Below the pieces are notes generated by a model. It was given only the letters and a program-made list of their open reading frames with translations, had not been told where the DNA came from and made no database searches. A DNA stretch of 64,000 nucleotides from Celeribacter indicus (GTDB lineage: Bacteria > Pseudomonadota > Alphaproteobacteria > Rhodobacterales > Rhodobacteraceae), in NCBI RefSeq assembly GCF_000819565.1, contig NZ_CP004393.1, positions 310,001-374,000 of the forward strand. Direction: 5' to 3'. A program made the translations under genes and the position numbers. This document shows, one piece after another, positions 46,875-56,892 of this stretch (within the stretch, counting starts at the first letter, position 1; every line of letters begins with the position of its first letter).

Positions 46875-46963
46875 AGACCTGGTCCGACGCTTCAACAGGA
46901 CATGCTGTCGCCGACGGATCGGCGGCAAACGGGTGCGGCTTGAAACAGGGAAGGAAAATTACA

Positions 46964-48418
46964 ATGGAAACGACATTGCACATCGACAACGAGGCGCGCC
47001 CGGCCAGCGAGCAGGCGCGTTTCGAACGCCGGTCACCTGCGACGGGCGAGGTCGTCACGACCGGCGCCGCCGCCAGCAGGGCAGATGCGATTGCCGCGAT
47101 CGAGGCGGCGGACCACGCCTTTGCCACATGGTCGCAAACCGGGCCGGGCACACGCCGCGCACTTCTTCTTAAAGCCGCCGGTGAGCTCGAGGCGCGGACC
47201 GGCGATCTCGTCGCCGCGATGAAGGCCGAGATCGGGGCGGGCGACCTCTGGGCGCATTTCAACGTCATGATGGCGGCGAACGAATTCCGCGAGGCGGCGT
47301 CCCTGGCGACGCAGATCCAGGGGGAGACGCTTCCTTCGGACAAGCCCGATTGCCTGTCGATGACCGTGCGCCAGCCGGTCGGCGTCATCCTCAGCATGGT
47401 ACCCTGGAACGGTCCGGTGGTTCTGGCGGCGCGGGCGATCGCCTATCCGCTGGTCTGCGGCAACACGGTCGTGTTCCGCGCCTCCGAAACTTCCCCGAGG
47501 ACGCATGAACTGATCGCAGAGGCTATCTATGCCGCGGGTTTCCCGCCCGGCACCCTGAATTTTCTTACCAACGATCCCACGGACGCTCCCGAACTGGTCG
47601 AGGCGATGATCGCGCATCCCGCGGTGCGGCGCGTGAACTTCACAGGTTCGACCCATGTCGGCCGGATCATCGCGGAGCATTGCGGTCGCCATCTCAAGCG
47701 CTGCCTGCTGGAACTGGGGGACAAATCGCCGATGGTGGTTCTGGCGGATGCGGACCTCGAGGGCGCGGTGAACGCCACGATCTTCGGCGCCTTCCTGTAT
47801 CAGGGACAGATCTGCATGACGACGGAGCGGGTGATCGTCGAAGACACGATCGCGGACAGCTTCGTGGAGCTTCTGTCAGAACGCGCGAAGGCGCTTCAGG
47901 CCGGCGATCCGCGCAGCCAGGCGACCTGTGCCCTTGGACCGATCATCAGCCAGGGAGCCGCCGATCGCCTGAACGGGCTGCTGGACGATGCCATCGCCAA
48001 GGGCGCCGGGGTGCGAGCCGGCGGGCATGCCGAGAAGACGCTCATGGCGGCCACGGTTCTCGACGGCGTCACTCCCGAGATGCGTATCTACAGGGAAGAG
48101 GCTTTCGGTCCGATCCTTCAGGTGATCCGCGTCAAGGATGCCGACGAGGCGGTGCGCATTGCCAACGACACGGAATACGGCCTCTCTGCGGCGGTCTTCG
48201 GCAGCGATATCAACCGCGCGATGTCGGTCGCGATGCGGATCCAGACCGGCTCTGTCCATATCAACGGCTCGACTGTGGGCGGCGAATCTCAGGCGCCCTA
48301 CGGCGGGACAAAGTCGAGTGGCTGGGGCCGTTTCGGCGGAGGGCGCGCGGTGATTGACGAGTTCACCGAGCTGAAGGCGCTGACGATCCAGTCGCCCCGG
48401 CAGCAATATCCGTTCTGA
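46964..48418 (+). CDS. Aldehyde dehydrogenase (salicylaldehyde dehydrogenase-like)
   Basis: A 484-residue ALDH. The cofactor segment is [11 protein letters not shown] and [13 protein letters not shown], the general base Glu lies in [13 protein letters not shown], and the nucleophile Cys in [14 protein letters not shown]. The LGDKSP variant and its position next to NahE- and NahD-like genes point to an aromatic aldehyde such as salicylaldehyde or a related hydroxyarylaldehyde. Confidence 0.9.
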   Translation: METTLHIDNEARPASEQARFERRSPATGEVVTTGAAASRADAIAAIEAADHAFATWSQTGPGTRRALLLKAAGELEARTGDLVAAMKAEIGAGDLWAHFNVMMAANEFREAASLATQIQGETLPSDKPDCLSMTVRQPVGVILSMVPWNGPVVLAARAIAYPLVCGNTVVFRASETSPRTHELIAEAIYAAGFPPGTLNFLTNDPTDAPELVEAMIAHPAVRRVNFTGSTHVGRIIAEHCGRHLKRCLLELGDKSPMVVLADADLEGAVNATIFGAFLYQGQICMTTERVIVEDTIADSFVELLSERAKALQAGDPRSQATCALGPIISQGAADRLNGLLDDAIAKGAGVRAGGHAEKTLMAATVLDGVTPEMRIYREEAFGPILQVIRVKDADEAVRIANDTEYGLSAAVFGSDINRAMSVAMRIQTGSVHINGSTVGGESQAPYGGTKSSGWGRFGGGRAVIDEFTELKALTIQSPRQQYPF

Positions 48419-48525
48419 CGCGGCGAATGTCAGGGATCGCTGTCGGGCCGGGCTGCGCCGGCGATTCTCCCGAAAGAAAACCGGTCGCCTCCGGAATGGG
48501 GCGCGACACAACGCTGGAAGTGCTC

Positions 48526-49521
48526 ATGAAAAGAACTTTGCTTACCGTGGATGACGTGTCCGGCTGCTGGGCGATCATGCCCACGCCGTCGAAGCCGAAT
48601 GCGTCCGATATCAACGCGACGGATACCGTCGATCTGGAGGAAACCGCCCGCACAGCGGAAGCTCTCGTCGCGGCGGGTGTGGACGGTATCCTGACGCAGG
48701 GCACGCTTGGCGAGGCCGCGACGACGACCTGGGAGGAAAAGCAGGCCTTCCTGCGCACGGTGGTCGAGACGGTCGCAGGCCGGGTGCCGGTCTTCGGCGG
48801 GACGACCAGCCTCAACACCCGCGACACCATCCGCATGACCAGGGCGGTGCGCGAGATCGGCGTCGACGGCGTCATGCTCGGACCGCCGATGTGGTGCCAG
48901 CCCGATGTGCCGACGGCGGTGCGGTTCTTCCGCGATGTCGCCGCCTCCTGCCCTGACGTGGCCATCTGCATCTACGCCAATCCGGAAGCGTTCAAGTTCG
49001 ATTTCCCGCGGCCGTTCTGGGCGCAGATCGCGGAAATTCCCCAGGTCGTTTCTGCGAAATACATGAACATCGCGGCGCTTTACATGGACCTGAACCTGAC
49101 CGGGCGCAGGATCCGCCTTATGCCGCTCGATGTGGATTATTACGCCGCCGCGCGGATCGACCCGCAGGCCTGCACGGCCTTCTGGACCAGCGGCGCGGTC
49201 TGTGGCCCTTCGCCGGTGATCCGGTTGCGCGATCTCGTGGCGGAGGCGAACAGGACCGGCGACTGGACGCAGGCGAAATCCCTCACCGACCGGATCGCGT
49301 TCACCTATCGCACGCTTCTTCCGAACGGGTCGTTCAAGGAATTCTCCGTCCACAATATCGGTATCGAGAAAGCGCGGATGGATGCGGCGGGCTGGATGAC
49401 CGCCGGACCCTGCCGCCCGCCCTATCACCTCGCGCCCGAGTCGGCGCTCGCCGGAGCGCGCGAGGCGGGTCTCCAGTGGGCGAAGCTCGCATCCGAACTC
49501 GATGGCGGGCAATCGGCATGA
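48526..49521 (+). CDS. Hydratase-aldolase of the NahE/PhdJ type
   Basis: A 331-residue DapA-fold class I aldolase. The Schiff-base lysine is Lys178 in [12 protein letters not shown]; the family signature [20 protein letters not shown] and the [13 protein letters not shown] segment match trans-o-hydroxybenzylidenepyruvate hydratase-aldolases. It releases pyruvate and an aromatic aldehyde from the isomerised ring-cleavage product. The downstream ATG was chosen because conserved sequence begins there. The stop overlaps the next start (ATGA). Confidence 0.9.
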   Translation: MKRTLLTVDDVSGCWAIMPTPSKPNASDINATDTVDLEETARTAEALVAAGVDGILTQGTLGEAATTTWEEKQAFLRTVVETVAGRVPVFGGTTSLNTRDTIRMTRAVREIGVDGVMLGPPMWCQPDVPTAVRFFRDVAASCPDVAICIYANPEAFKFDFPRPFWAQIAEIPQVVSAKYMNIAALYMDLNLTGRRIRLMPLDVDYYAAARIDPQACTAFWTSGAVCGPSPVIRLRDLVAEANRTGDWTQAKSLTDRIAFTYRTLLPNGSFKEFSVHNIGIEKARMDAAGWMTAGPCRPPYHLAPESALAGAREAGLQWAKLASELDGGQSA

Positions 49522-50132
49522 GCAGACGCCCCCTCGACTTCTACTTCGACTTCATGAGTCCCTTCTCCTATCTGGCGTTCCAGAAGCTTCCTGGTCTTTG
49601 CGAGAAATACGGTCTCGAGCTTCGGTCCCATGTGGTCGATCTGCCGAAGCTCAAGCTGCTGGCCGGGAATACCGGACCCGCGAATGTGACCATCCCGCTC
49701 AAGGCCCGCTATCTCAGGATGGATCTCGCGCGCTGGGCAAGCCGCTATGGCGTGTCGCTGATCTCTCCGAAATCGCTGGAGACGGGCGCAGTCAACAGGG
49801 CGTATTTTTTTGCCCTCGACAGGGGAAAGGGCCCGGATTTCCTGCGTGCCGCCTGGGACGGGGTCTGGAACACCGGGGGAGATCCGGCGGATCCCGCGCT
49901 GCTGGAGCGTCTGGCCATCGCCTGTGGCTGCAAGCCCGAGGAGCTCGACGCCTGGAGCGGTTCGGAGGAGGCCATCACGCGCCTGAAGGCGGCGACCCAG
50001 GCCGCACATGACGCTGGCGTGTTCGGTGTTCCGACCATGGTCCTCGGGGATCAAATGTGGTGGGGCAACGACCGCCTCACCTTCATGGAGGACGCCCTGA
50101 GCAAGGGCCTTCTCTCATCTGACTGTCAGTGA
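49518..50132 (+). CDS. 2-hydroxychromene-2-carboxylate isomerase
   Basis: A 204-residue kappa-GST/DsbA-fold enzyme (NahD type), glutathione-dependent. The N-terminal [15 protein letters not shown] includes the serine that activates glutathione; [20 protein letters not shown] near the end is the family cis-proline region. It isomerises the chromene formed after extradiol cleavage into the open aldolase substrate. It marks a pathway for fused-ring or heterocyclic aromatics. Translation is coupled to the aldolase gene. Confidence 0.92.
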   Translation: MSRRPLDFYFDFMSPFSYLAFQKLPGLCEKYGLELRSHVVDLPKLKLLAGNTGPANVTIPLKARYLRMDLARWASRYGVSLISPKSLETGAVNRAYFFALDRGKGPDFLRAAWDGVWNTGGDPADPALLERLAIACGCKPEELDAWSGSEEAITRLKAATQAAHDAGVFGVPTMVLGDQMWWGNDRLTFMEDALSKGLLSSDCQ

Positions 50133-50158
50133 AATTTCAAACGGAGGAGGAGCCGGAC

Positions 50159-51061
50159 ATGGCCCTGCAAAAACTTTCTCATGCCACGCTCAGGGTGAAG
50201 CACCTCGAAGAGTCGGTCGAGTTCCACACCAGTGTGTTGGGACTGGAAGAGATCGGCCGGGAGGACGGCCGCGTGTACCTGACCTGCGGCACCGACGGAA
50301 CCTATGACGTCGCGGTGACCGAGGGCGGCACGGGCGTCATCAGTTTCGCGATCGCCGCGGATGATGAAGAGGACCTGGCGCATTATCGCAAGCGCGTCGA
50401 GGGAGCCGGCGTGGAAGTGCGCGAGATGACAGACCCCGATCCGGGCGTTGTGCGCGTCATCGAATTCGATCTGCCGCCGCAGAACCAGAAGATGCAGATC
50501 GCTCTGCTGAAACGCGAGGCGCGCCAGCATTACTACAACCCGGCCCAGCGTGCGACGAACCATCTGAGCGCCCTTGCCCCGGTGGATCTGGACCACATCA
50601 CCCTGCGCGTCGGGCCGGATGCGACGCAAACCATCGAGTTCCTGTCGACCCACGTCGATTTCCGCGCCTCCGACATCGTGGAATTCCCCGGCGGCGCCGG
50701 CCGGCTCGCATCCTGGATGCATGTCGGCGACTACCATCATGATGTCGCGATGTTCGCCGGGGCACCGCATGAGACCCTCGATCACCTCGCGTGGAACATT
50801 CCCAATATCGAGTTCATGAAGCTGATGCTCGACCAGCTCGCGCGGGGCGGCATCACCACGGAAGCCGGTCCCGGCCGCCACGCTGTCGGCTCCAACCTCT
50901 ATTCCTATTTCCGGACACCCTGCGGCAACCGTTACGAACTGTCGGGGGAAATGCCGCGCTGCGTGGATCGCAAGGCCGGACCGAAGATGTGGACGGCGGA
51001 TCAGCAGATCTTCAGCTCCTGGGGCGCGGCCTTCCCGGAGAGCTTCAAGATCGGCTCGTGA
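50159..51061 (+). CDS. Type I extradiol dioxygenase (BphC/NahC-like)
   Basis: A 300-residue two-domain vicinal-oxygen-chelate dioxygenase cleaving a dihydroxy-aromatic next to the diol. Iron ligands in the C-terminal domain are His146 (LDHITLRVG), His209 (TLDHLAWNI) and Glu260 (GNRYELSGEMP), numbering almost identical to BphC of biphenyl degraders. The start follows a GGAGGAGG site. Last enzyme of the ring-attack set before a hairpin. Confidence 0.93.
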   Translation: MALQKLSHATLRVKHLEESVEFHTSVLGLEEIGREDGRVYLTCGTDGTYDVAVTEGGTGVISFAIAADDEEDLAHYRKRVEGAGVEVREMTDPDPGVVRVIEFDLPPQNQKMQIALLKREARQHYYNPAQRATNHLSALAPVDLDHITLRVGPDATQTIEFLSTHVDFRASDIVEFPGGAGRLASWMHVGDYHHDVAMFAGAPHETLDHLAWNIPNIEFMKLMLDQLARGGITTEAGPGRHAVGSNLYSYFRTPCGNRYELSGEMPRCVDRKAGPKMWTADQQIFSSWGAAFPESFKIGS

Positions 51062-51068
51062 GAAAGCA

Positions 51069-51098
51069 CCGGCCCGCGCCTCGCCGGGCGCGGGCCGG
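51069..51098 (+). other. Strong GC-rich intergenic hairpin
   Basis: CCGGCCCGCGCC paired with GGCGCGGGCCGG: a 12-bp perfect stem around TCGCCG, eight bases after the extradiol dioxygenase stop. There is no U run, so it more likely stabilises or separates mRNA segments than terminates. Confidence 0.6.
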
Positions 51099-51163
51099 AC
51101 GGCAAACGGTGCGCCCTCCTTGTGGAGGCGGGCGCATTCTCAACACGACGGGGAGGACGACAT

Positions 51164-52369
51164 ATGGAGCATTTTGTCATTCTGGGAGGAGGGCAGGCCG
51201 CCGCCACCGCGGCGCGGACCCTGCGTGACGAAGGTTTCGGAGGATCCGTCACCATCGTGTCGGAAGAAAACCGGCTGCCCTACGAGCGCCCGCCGCTGTC
51301 CAAGGCCGTGTTGCAGGGGGAGGCGGACGTGGCGAAGGTCACCCTCATCCCGGAGGAGGCTCTCGTCGATCTGAACCTCGATCTGCTGCGGGGACATCGC
51401 GCGGTCGCGCTTGATCGCGGCGGGCGCAAGGTGATCCTCTCTTCCGGTCGGGAGCTGTCCTATGACCGGCTTCTGATCGCGACGGGAAGCCGTCCGCGGT
51501 TGATCGACGGGCCTCTGTCGGGCAAGAGCAATGTCTTTTATCTGCGCACCTTCGACGATGCCGAAAGGCTGCGTGCGGCGATGGCGCCCGGCAAGACGCT
51601 GTTGTCCGTGGGGGCGGGCTGGATCGGGCTCGAGGTCGCGGCGACCGCGCGCAAGCTGGGCTTGCAGGCGGCGGTGGTGGAGATGGCCGGGCGGCTGTGT
51701 GCCCGCTGCCTTCCCGCGGAGGTCGGTTCTGCTCTTGAGCGCATACATCGCGACCACGGCACGAAGATCCATCTGGACACGCGCATCACGGAGGTGGCCG
51801 GGAGGGATGCGGTCGAAGCCGTGACCCTGTCCTCGGGAGAGGTGCTGCCCGTCGATATCGTCGTGATCGGAATCGGTGCGGTGCCCAATGTCGAACTGGC
51901 CCGCGATGCCGGTCTTGAAATCGGGAACGGGGTGGTGGTCGATCCGTTCCTGCGGACCTCCGATCCGCACATCTTCGCGGCGGGCGACGTTGCGGCGATG
52001 CGGGATGAGACGGGCCGGAGCATCCGCATGGAGTCCTGGGCAAATGCGCAGGATCAGGCGGCGGCCGCGGCGCGGAACATGATGGGAGAGAACAGCGCCT
52101 ATTCCGTCAACACCTGGTTCTGGTCGGATCAGTACGATCTGAACCTCCAGATGATCGGGGATTGTGCCTCCGACGGCGGAGAGGTGTTTTTGCGCCAAGG
52201 GGAAGGCGGCGCCTTCACCCGCCTCTGCGTTGCGGGCGGAAAGCTGGTCGGCGCCATCTGCTTCGACGCGCCGCGCGACATGGCGATCGTCCGGCGGCTG
52301 CTGGCCAGGGGATATTCCCCGGCCGGCGACGAGCTCCAGACCGCACCGGACCTGCGCAAACTGCTGTGA
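51164..52369 (+). CDS. FAD-dependent ferredoxin reductase
   Basis: A 401-residue glutathione-reductase-fold enzyme (BphA4 type) moving electrons from NADH to the Rieske ferredoxin. FAD motif FVILGGGQAAATAARTL, NAD motif LLSVGAGWIGLEVAATA, and second FAD motif DPHIFAAGDVAAM are present, as is the aromatic WANAQDQAAAAARNM region. A GGGGAGG site fixes the start. It is the reductase of the three-component dioxygenase. Confidence 0.92.
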   Translation: MEHFVILGGGQAAATAARTLRDEGFGGSVTIVSEENRLPYERPPLSKAVLQGEADVAKVTLIPEEALVDLNLDLLRGHRAVALDRGGRKVILSSGRELSYDRLLIATGSRPRLIDGPLSGKSNVFYLRTFDDAERLRAAMAPGKTLLSVGAGWIGLEVAATARKLGLQAAVVEMAGRLCARCLPAEVGSALERIHRDHGTKIHLDTRITEVAGRDAVEAVTLSSGEVLPVDIVVIGIGAVPNVELARDAGLEIGNGVVVDPFLRTSDPHIFAAGDVAAMRDETGRSIRMESWANAQDQAAAAARNMMGENSAYSVNTWFWSDQYDLNLQMIGDCASDGGEVFLRQGEGGAFTRLCVAGGKLVGAICFDAPRDMAIVRRLLARGYSPAGDELQTAPDLRKLL

Positions 52370-52462
52370 GCGGGAGGCTCACACCGGCAGGAAAGACGCG
52401 CTCCGGCTCCGGGGCGGCAAATACAAACAACGTTTCAGCTTGAAAAACAGGGAGGAGATAAA

Positions 52463-53116
52463 ATGAAACGAATTCTGGCGACGACGGCGATATGCTCGGC
52501 TGCCCTTCTGGGCAGCAGCCCGGCTTCCGCTCAGCAGGTCGAACACGAGGGATGGTTTCTTCGGGGCGGCCTCGTCGGGGTTTACTTCGATCCGGGGGCG
52601 GATGTGTCCGTCGCCGGTGGCCAGGTTCCCGGCACGGATATCACGATAGACGACAACTATTCCCTGACCGTCGATATCGGTTACCGTTTCAACGAAAACT
52701 GGTCCGCGACCTTCAGCCTCGGTCTTCCGCCCGAGGCGGAGATCGAGGGATCGGGCACTTTGAGCGGCTACCGCCTGGGCAACGTGACCTATGGGCCGGC
52801 GGTGCTGATGGGACAATATCGCTTCCCCACGAACAATCCGAAGTTCATGCCCTATGTCGGGGCTGGCATCAACTACACGATCGTCTTCGATACCGACGAC
52901 AAGGATGTCATCGATTTCGAGGTCGACGACAACTGGGGCGCCGCATTGCAGGTCGGTTTCGAAAGCATGATCACCGACCGGATGGGCCTTTATTTCGACG
53001 TCAACAAGATCTGGATCGACACGGATGCAAGCGGCTCGCTGGGCGGTGCGCCGGCAGATGTCAAGGTGACGCTCGATCCGCTGCTCGTCCGGACCGGTGT
53101 CGTCTGGCGCTTCTGA
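52463..53116 (+). CDS. OmpW family outer-membrane protein
   Basis: A 217-residue beta-barrel. The signal peptide (residues 1-24) ends PASAQ; alternating hydrophobic strands follow and the protein ends in a terminal phenylalanine (VVWRF) for BAM recognition. OmpW-like proteins form small hydrophobic channels and are often found with hydrocarbon catabolic genes (as AlkL is). It probably admits the aromatic substrate. Confidence 0.9.
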   Translation: MKRILATTAICSAALLGSSPASAQQVEHEGWFLRGGLVGVYFDPGADVSVAGGQVPGTDITIDDNYSLTVDIGYRFNENWSATFSLGLPPEAEIEGSGTLSGYRLGNVTYGPAVLMGQYRFPTNNPKFMPYVGAGINYTIVFDTDDKDVIDFEVDDNWGAALQVGFESMITDRMGLYFDVNKIWIDTDASGSLGGAPADVKVTLDPLLVRTGVVWRF

Positions 53117-53131
53117 TCGACATCGCCTCCG

Positions 53132-53154
53132 TTCCCGGCGCATCGCGCCGGGAA
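53132..53154 (+). terminator. Hairpin after ompW-like gene
   Basis: TTCCCGGCGC-ATC-GCGCCGGGAA is a 10-bp perfect stem with a 3-base loop, 16 bases after the stop. Only TTT follows, so it may be a weak terminator or an mRNA-stabilising end. Confidence 0.5.
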
Positions 53155-53194
53155 TTTCCGATTGCCCTTTCATTTCCACGGGAGACATACATTC

Positions 53195-53800
53195 ATGAAG
53201 CTTTACTACATTCCCGGCGCCTGCTCGCTGGCGCCGCATATCGCGTTGCTCGAGGCCGGGATCCCCGCCACATATCATCTGGTGGAAAAGACCGAAGACG
53301 GCAACAAGGTCGACGGCAACGATTATCGCGAGATCAATCCGAGCGGGCTGGTGCCGGCGCTCGTCACCGATGACGGCAGGAGGATCGCCGAGGCCGCCGT
53401 GGTGCTTCAGTTCATCGCCTCGCAGGTGGAGGGCGGCCGGCTCGGGGACGTGACCGCCGAAGGACGCTGGGAACTCCAGGAAATCCTCAATTTCCTGGCG
53501 ACGGAAGTTCACAAGTCCTACGGCCCCCTGTTCCATCCGGGCCTGCCGGCGGACATGCGCCCCGTTGTCGAGGCGCAGGTCCGCGACAAGCTTGCCCTGG
53601 CCCAGGACCGGATCGGCCCCTCGGGCTATCTCGTTGGAGACGGGTTCACGGTCGCCGACGCCTACCTGTTCACGCTGACCGGCTGGGCAGTTCATCTTCA
53701 GATCGACCTGTCGTCGCTGCCGAAGCTCGGTGAATACGTCGGCCGGATCGCAAGCCGGCCCGCCGTGCGTCAGGCGCTCAGGGACGAGGGTCTCGCCTGA
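53195..53800 (+). CDS. Glutathione S-transferase (beta class, BphK-like)
   Basis: A 201-residue GST. The thioredoxin half begins MKLYYIPGACSLAPHIALLE with the beta-class Cys10; INPSGLVPALVTDDG and the C-terminal GYLVGDGFTVADAYLFTL are typical. Beta GSTs like BphK are common in aromatic-degradation operons and may detoxify reactive intermediates. GGGAGA site before the ATG. Last gene of the catabolic region. Confidence 0.9.
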   Translation: MKLYYIPGACSLAPHIALLEAGIPATYHLVEKTEDGNKVDGNDYREINPSGLVPALVTDDGRRIAEAAVVLQFIASQVEGGRLGDVTAEGRWELQEILNFLATEVHKSYGPLFHPGLPADMRPVVEAQVRDKLALAQDRIGPSGYLVGDGFTVADAYLFTLTGWAVHLQIDLSSLPKLGEYVGRIASRPAVRQALRDEGLA

Positions 53801-53856
53801 CCGGCCCAGCTATCGCTCCGGGGCTCGCGCGCGGGTCCCGGCGCGTCAGGGGAAGG

Positions 53857-54357
53857 TCACTCATGCTTCTTGCCGGAATGGATTTCGCCTGTGGTCAGGA
53901 CCGGCGAGGCGTCGATGTCCTTCGCGTCGAGCATGGCGGCGACGCGTTCCAGGGAAGCGACAAGTTGCGCCTGTTCCCAGTCGGCCATCGCGCTGAAGGC
54001 CTTCACATAGCGCTGTTGCAGCGCGTCGGGCGCATCCGCGAGGCGGCTGTTGCCCTCATCGGTGATCGTGACGTTCGTCTGGCGCCGATCCTCGATCGAG
54101 GGAACGCGTTTCACCATGTCCCGCGCGACGAGCTTGTCCACGAGGGCGGTGATCGTCGCCTGGGTCACGCCCATGCGGGACGCGAGCTCCTTCGGTGTCG
54201 TGCTGCCCTCCGCGCCGACGAGTTGGAGCACCCGCAACTGGGCCGAGGTCAGGCCCGCAGCCTGCGCCAGATCGCGCTCATAGAGCTCCGTCGCCCGCAG
54301 GATACGGCGCAGGGCGATCAGGCTTTGGTCGATTCTGTCTCGATGTTGCTCTGTCAT
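53857..54357 (-). CDS. ectR: MarR-type regulator of ectoine genes (EctR-like)
   Basis: A 166-residue MarR protein. The winged helix is at about residues 45-105 (TTPKELASRMGVTQATITALVDKL, then PSIEDRRQTNVTITDEG). It is divergent from ectA, the arrangement known for EctR repressors of ectABC-ask operons. The ATG giving MTEQHRDRIDQ was chosen over one six codons upstream. An inverted repeat CGAAGCA-N11-TGCTTCG lies in the shared control region. Confidence 0.82.
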   Translation of the reverse strand: MTEQHRDRIDQSLIALRRILRATELYERDLAQAAGLTSAQLRVLQLVGAEGSTTPKELASRMGVTQATITALVDKLVARDMVKRVPSIEDRRQTNVTITDEGNSRLADAPDALQQRYVKAFSAMADWEQAQLVASLERVAAMLDAKDIDASPVLTTGEIHSGKKHE

Positions 54358-54398
54358 GGCGGCCCAAGATGCCACATCCGGGAAGATCCTTCAATTGT

Positions 54399-54423
54399 CG
54401 AAGCAATTCGCTCTAATGCTTCG
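54399..54423. promoter_or_regulatory. Inverted repeat in the ectR/ectA control region
   Basis: CGAAGCA (54399-54405) and TGCTTCG (54417-54423) with an 11-base spacer, 42 bases from the ectR start. Candidate EctR autoregulation site. Confidence 0.4.
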
Positions 54424-54527
54424 CATGTCGAACGATGGATGGACTCAAAGCGCTTTGTTTTCTGATAGGTTTCTTTCCCGTAAAATTCCTGAAATCGCGC
54501 TATGAGCGGAAAAAACAGCTTAGAAGG

Positions 54528-54556
54528 TTGAAATTTTATCTCTCATAGGATACTTA
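54528..54556 (+). promoter_or_regulatory. Possible ectA promoter
   Basis: TTGAAA, 17 bases, then TACTTA in an AT-rich stretch. Initiation would fall near 54563, which leaves almost no leader for the first in-frame ATG (54572) and favours the ATG at 54587. Confidence 0.4.
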
Positions 54557-54586
54557 GTCTTTCGAACAAACATGGAGCAGAGGTTC

Positions 54587-55138
54587 ATGCCGAAAGACAT
54601 GATGACACCGGACACAGATCGCCCCCGAACGCGAGCGCCCCGCCTGCGCAAACCTGATGCGACGGACGGGGCTGCCATCTGGGATCTCGTGCGCGCCTGC
54701 AAGCCGCTGGACGAGAACTCCATGTATGCGAACCTGATCCAGGCCGATCATTTCCGCGACACCTGCGTGGTGGCGGAACTCGACGGCGAGATCGTGGGTT
54801 GGATCTCGGGTCACATGATCCCGAACAAGGACGCTTTCTTCGTCTGGCAGGTCGCTGTCAGCGCAAAGGCGCGCGGGCTCGGTCTCGGCAAGACCATGCT
54901 GTTCGAACTGATCGGACGCGACGAGCTGTCCGGGGCGAAGGCGCTCAAGACCACGATCACCGAAGACAATGACGCCTCCTGGGGCCTGTTCCGGAGCTTC
55001 GCCCGTGCCATCGGCGGCGAACTGACCGACGAACCCCATTATGTGAAGGAGACGCATTTCGACGGCGCGCACGACACCGAACATATGGTGACGATCTCGC
55101 TGCCGGCCGACGAGGCCGCGCTGAAGAGCGCCGCGTAA
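54587..55138 (+). CDS. ectA: L-2,4-diaminobutyrate N-acetyltransferase
   Basis: A 183-residue GNAT enzyme, second step of ectoine synthesis, transferring acetyl from acetyl-CoA to diaminobutyrate. The core is IWDLVRACKPLDENSMYANL (substrate loop), WQVAVSAKARGLGLGKTML (acetyl-CoA loop) and TITEDNDASWGLFRSFA. Start chosen from an AGAGG site and the likely transcript start; ATGs at 54572, 54599 and 54602 are alternatives. Confidence 0.94.
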   Translation: MPKDMMTPDTDRPRTRAPRLRKPDATDGAAIWDLVRACKPLDENSMYANLIQADHFRDTCVVAELDGEIVGWISGHMIPNKDAFFVWQVAVSAKARGLGLGKTMLFELIGRDELSGAKALKTTITEDNDASWGLFRSFARAIGGELTDEPHYVKETHFDGAHDTEHMVTISLPADEAALKSAA

Positions 55139-55171
55139 CTCCCCTCTCACGACAAACCCGAAGGATTCCCC

Positions 55172-56458
55172 ATGCCCAAAGACATGGCACAAGAGAAGAC
55201 CATCTATGCGCGCCGCGAGAGCGGAGCGCGTTCCTACTGCCGCGCCTTTCCGGCGACCTTTACGGAGGCGCGCGGTTCCGAACTGTTCACCGAGGACGGC
55301 AACCGCTACATCGACTTCCTGGCGGGCTGCTCCTCGCTCAACTACGGGCACAACGACCCGGACATGAAGGCGGCGCTGATTGCGCATATCTCACAGGACG
55401 GTATCGCCCACGCGCTCGATTTCCATACCGACGCGAAGGAAGCGTTCCTGCGTGCCTTCGAGGAGAATATCCTCGCGCCGCGCGGGATGGATTACCGCGT
55501 GATGATGACCGGCCCGACCGGCACGAACGCGGTCGAAGCCGCCATCAAGCTCGCGCGCAAGGTGACCGGCCGGCGCAACGTGATCGCCTTCACCAACGGC
55601 TTTCACGGCATGACGATGGGCGCGCTCGCGCTCACCGGCAATGCCTCGAAACGCGGGGGCGCGGGCACCGGGTCGCTCGGTGACGTGACCCATATGCCCT
55701 TCGAAGGCGCGATGGGGGACGGCGTCGACACGCTTCAGATGATCGAGAGCCTTCTGGACAATCCCTCCTCCGGCATCGACGCGCCCGCGGCTTTCGTGTT
55801 CGAGCCGATCCAGGGCGAAGGCGGGCTGAACGCCGCTTCCGACGACTGGATGCGCGGGATCGAAAGGATCGCCCGCAAACATGGCGCGCTCGTCATCGTC
55901 GATGACATCCAGGCCGGTTGCGGCCGCTCCGGCACCTATTTCTCGTTCGAGACCTCGGGCATCGAACCGGACATGATCACGCAGGCGAAATCGCTGTCGG
56001 GCTTCGGCCTTCCCTTTGCGGCGCTGCTGATCAGGCCCGAACTCGACGTGTGGAAGCCGGCCGAGCACAACGGCACCTTCCGGGGCAACACCCATGCCTT
56101 CGTGACCGCCCGCGTGGCAATCGAGAAATTCTGGAAGGACGACGCGTTCGAGAAGGAATTGGCGGCGAAATCCGTGATGCTGACCTCCGCCTTCAAGGAG
56201 GTGGCAGACCTGATCGACGGCGCCGCCCTCAAGGGGCGCGGCCTGATGCAGGGCGTCGACGTCGGGTCGGGCGATCTGGCCGCTGCGATCTGCGCACGCG
56301 CCTATGAAAAGGGGCTCGTCATCGAGACCTCGGGCGCCCATGATGAGGTCGTGAAATGCCTCGCCCCGCTCACCACCCCCGACAGGCTCCTGCGCGAAGG
56401 GTTCGATATCCTGCTCGAGGCCACCCGCGAGGTGCTCGCGGAACGCTCCGCCGCCTGA
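55172..56458 (+). CDS. ectB: Diaminobutyrate-2-oxoglutarate transaminase
   Basis: A 428-residue PLP-dependent class III aminotransferase making diaminobutyrate from aspartate semialdehyde and glutamate. [19 protein letters not shown] N-terminus ([12 protein letters not shown]), [35 protein letters not shown] (Asp contacting PLP) and the PLP lysine in [15 protein letters not shown] are all visible. First committed ectoine step. Confidence 0.96.
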   Translation: MPKDMAQEKTIYARRESGARSYCRAFPATFTEARGSELFTEDGNRYIDFLAGCSSLNYGHNDPDMKAALIAHISQDGIAHALDFHTDAKEAFLRAFEENILAPRGMDYRVMMTGPTGTNAVEAAIKLARKVTGRRNVIAFTNGFHGMTMGALALTGNASKRGGAGTGSLGDVTHMPFEGAMGDGVDTLQMIESLLDNPSSGIDAPAAFVFEPIQGEGGLNAASDDWMRGIERIARKHGALVIVDDIQAGCGRSGTYFSFETSGIEPDMITQAKSLSGFGLPFAALLIRPELDVWKPAEHNGTFRGNTHAFVTARVAIEKFWKDDAFEKELAAKSVMLTSAFKEVADLIDGAALKGRGLMQGVDVGSGDLAAAICARAYEKGLVIETSGAHDEVVKCLAPLTTPDRLLREGFDILLEATREVLAERSAA

Positions 56459-56486
56459 GCCAAACGAGACAACCGAGGAAACCGAC

Positions 56487-56882
56487 ATGATCGTTCGCGA
56501 TTTCAACGACCTGAAGAAAACCGACCGCCATGTGGCGGATGCCCGATGGACGTCGACCCGCATGCTGCTGGCCGAAGACGGAATGGGCTTTTCCTTCCAC
56601 ATCACCGTGCTCGAAGCGGGTTCGGAACACATGTTCCATTACAAGCACCACTTCGAGAGCGTCTATTGCATGAAGGGCAAGGGCTCGATCACCGATCTCG
56701 GCACCGGCGAGACCCACGAGATCCGTCCCGGCGTGATGTATGCGCTCAACCTGCACGACAAGCACATCCTGCGCGCCGAGGAAGAGCTGCACATGGCCTG
56801 TTGCTTCAACCCGCCGGTCACCGGCACGGAAGTGCACCGGGAGGACGGATCCTACGCCCCGGCCGAAGAGCTCGAGGCGTAA
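56487..56882 (+). CDS. ectC: L-ectoine synthase
   Basis: A 131-residue cupin that cyclises N-gamma-acetyl-diaminobutyrate to ectoine. Family features: [34 protein letters not shown] (metal-binding Glu and neighbouring residues), and [24 protein letters not shown] with the later His. Third gene of ectABC-ask; no ectD follows, so 5-hydroxyectoine synthesis is not encoded here. Confidence 0.96.
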   Translation: MIVRDFNDLKKTDRHVADARWTSTRMLLAEDGMGFSFHITVLEAGSEHMFHYKHHFESVYCMKGKGSITDLGTGETHEIRPGVMYALNLHDKHILRAEEELHMACCFNPPVTGTEVHREDGSYAPAEELEA

Positions 56883-56892
56883 GGCGGTCGGT

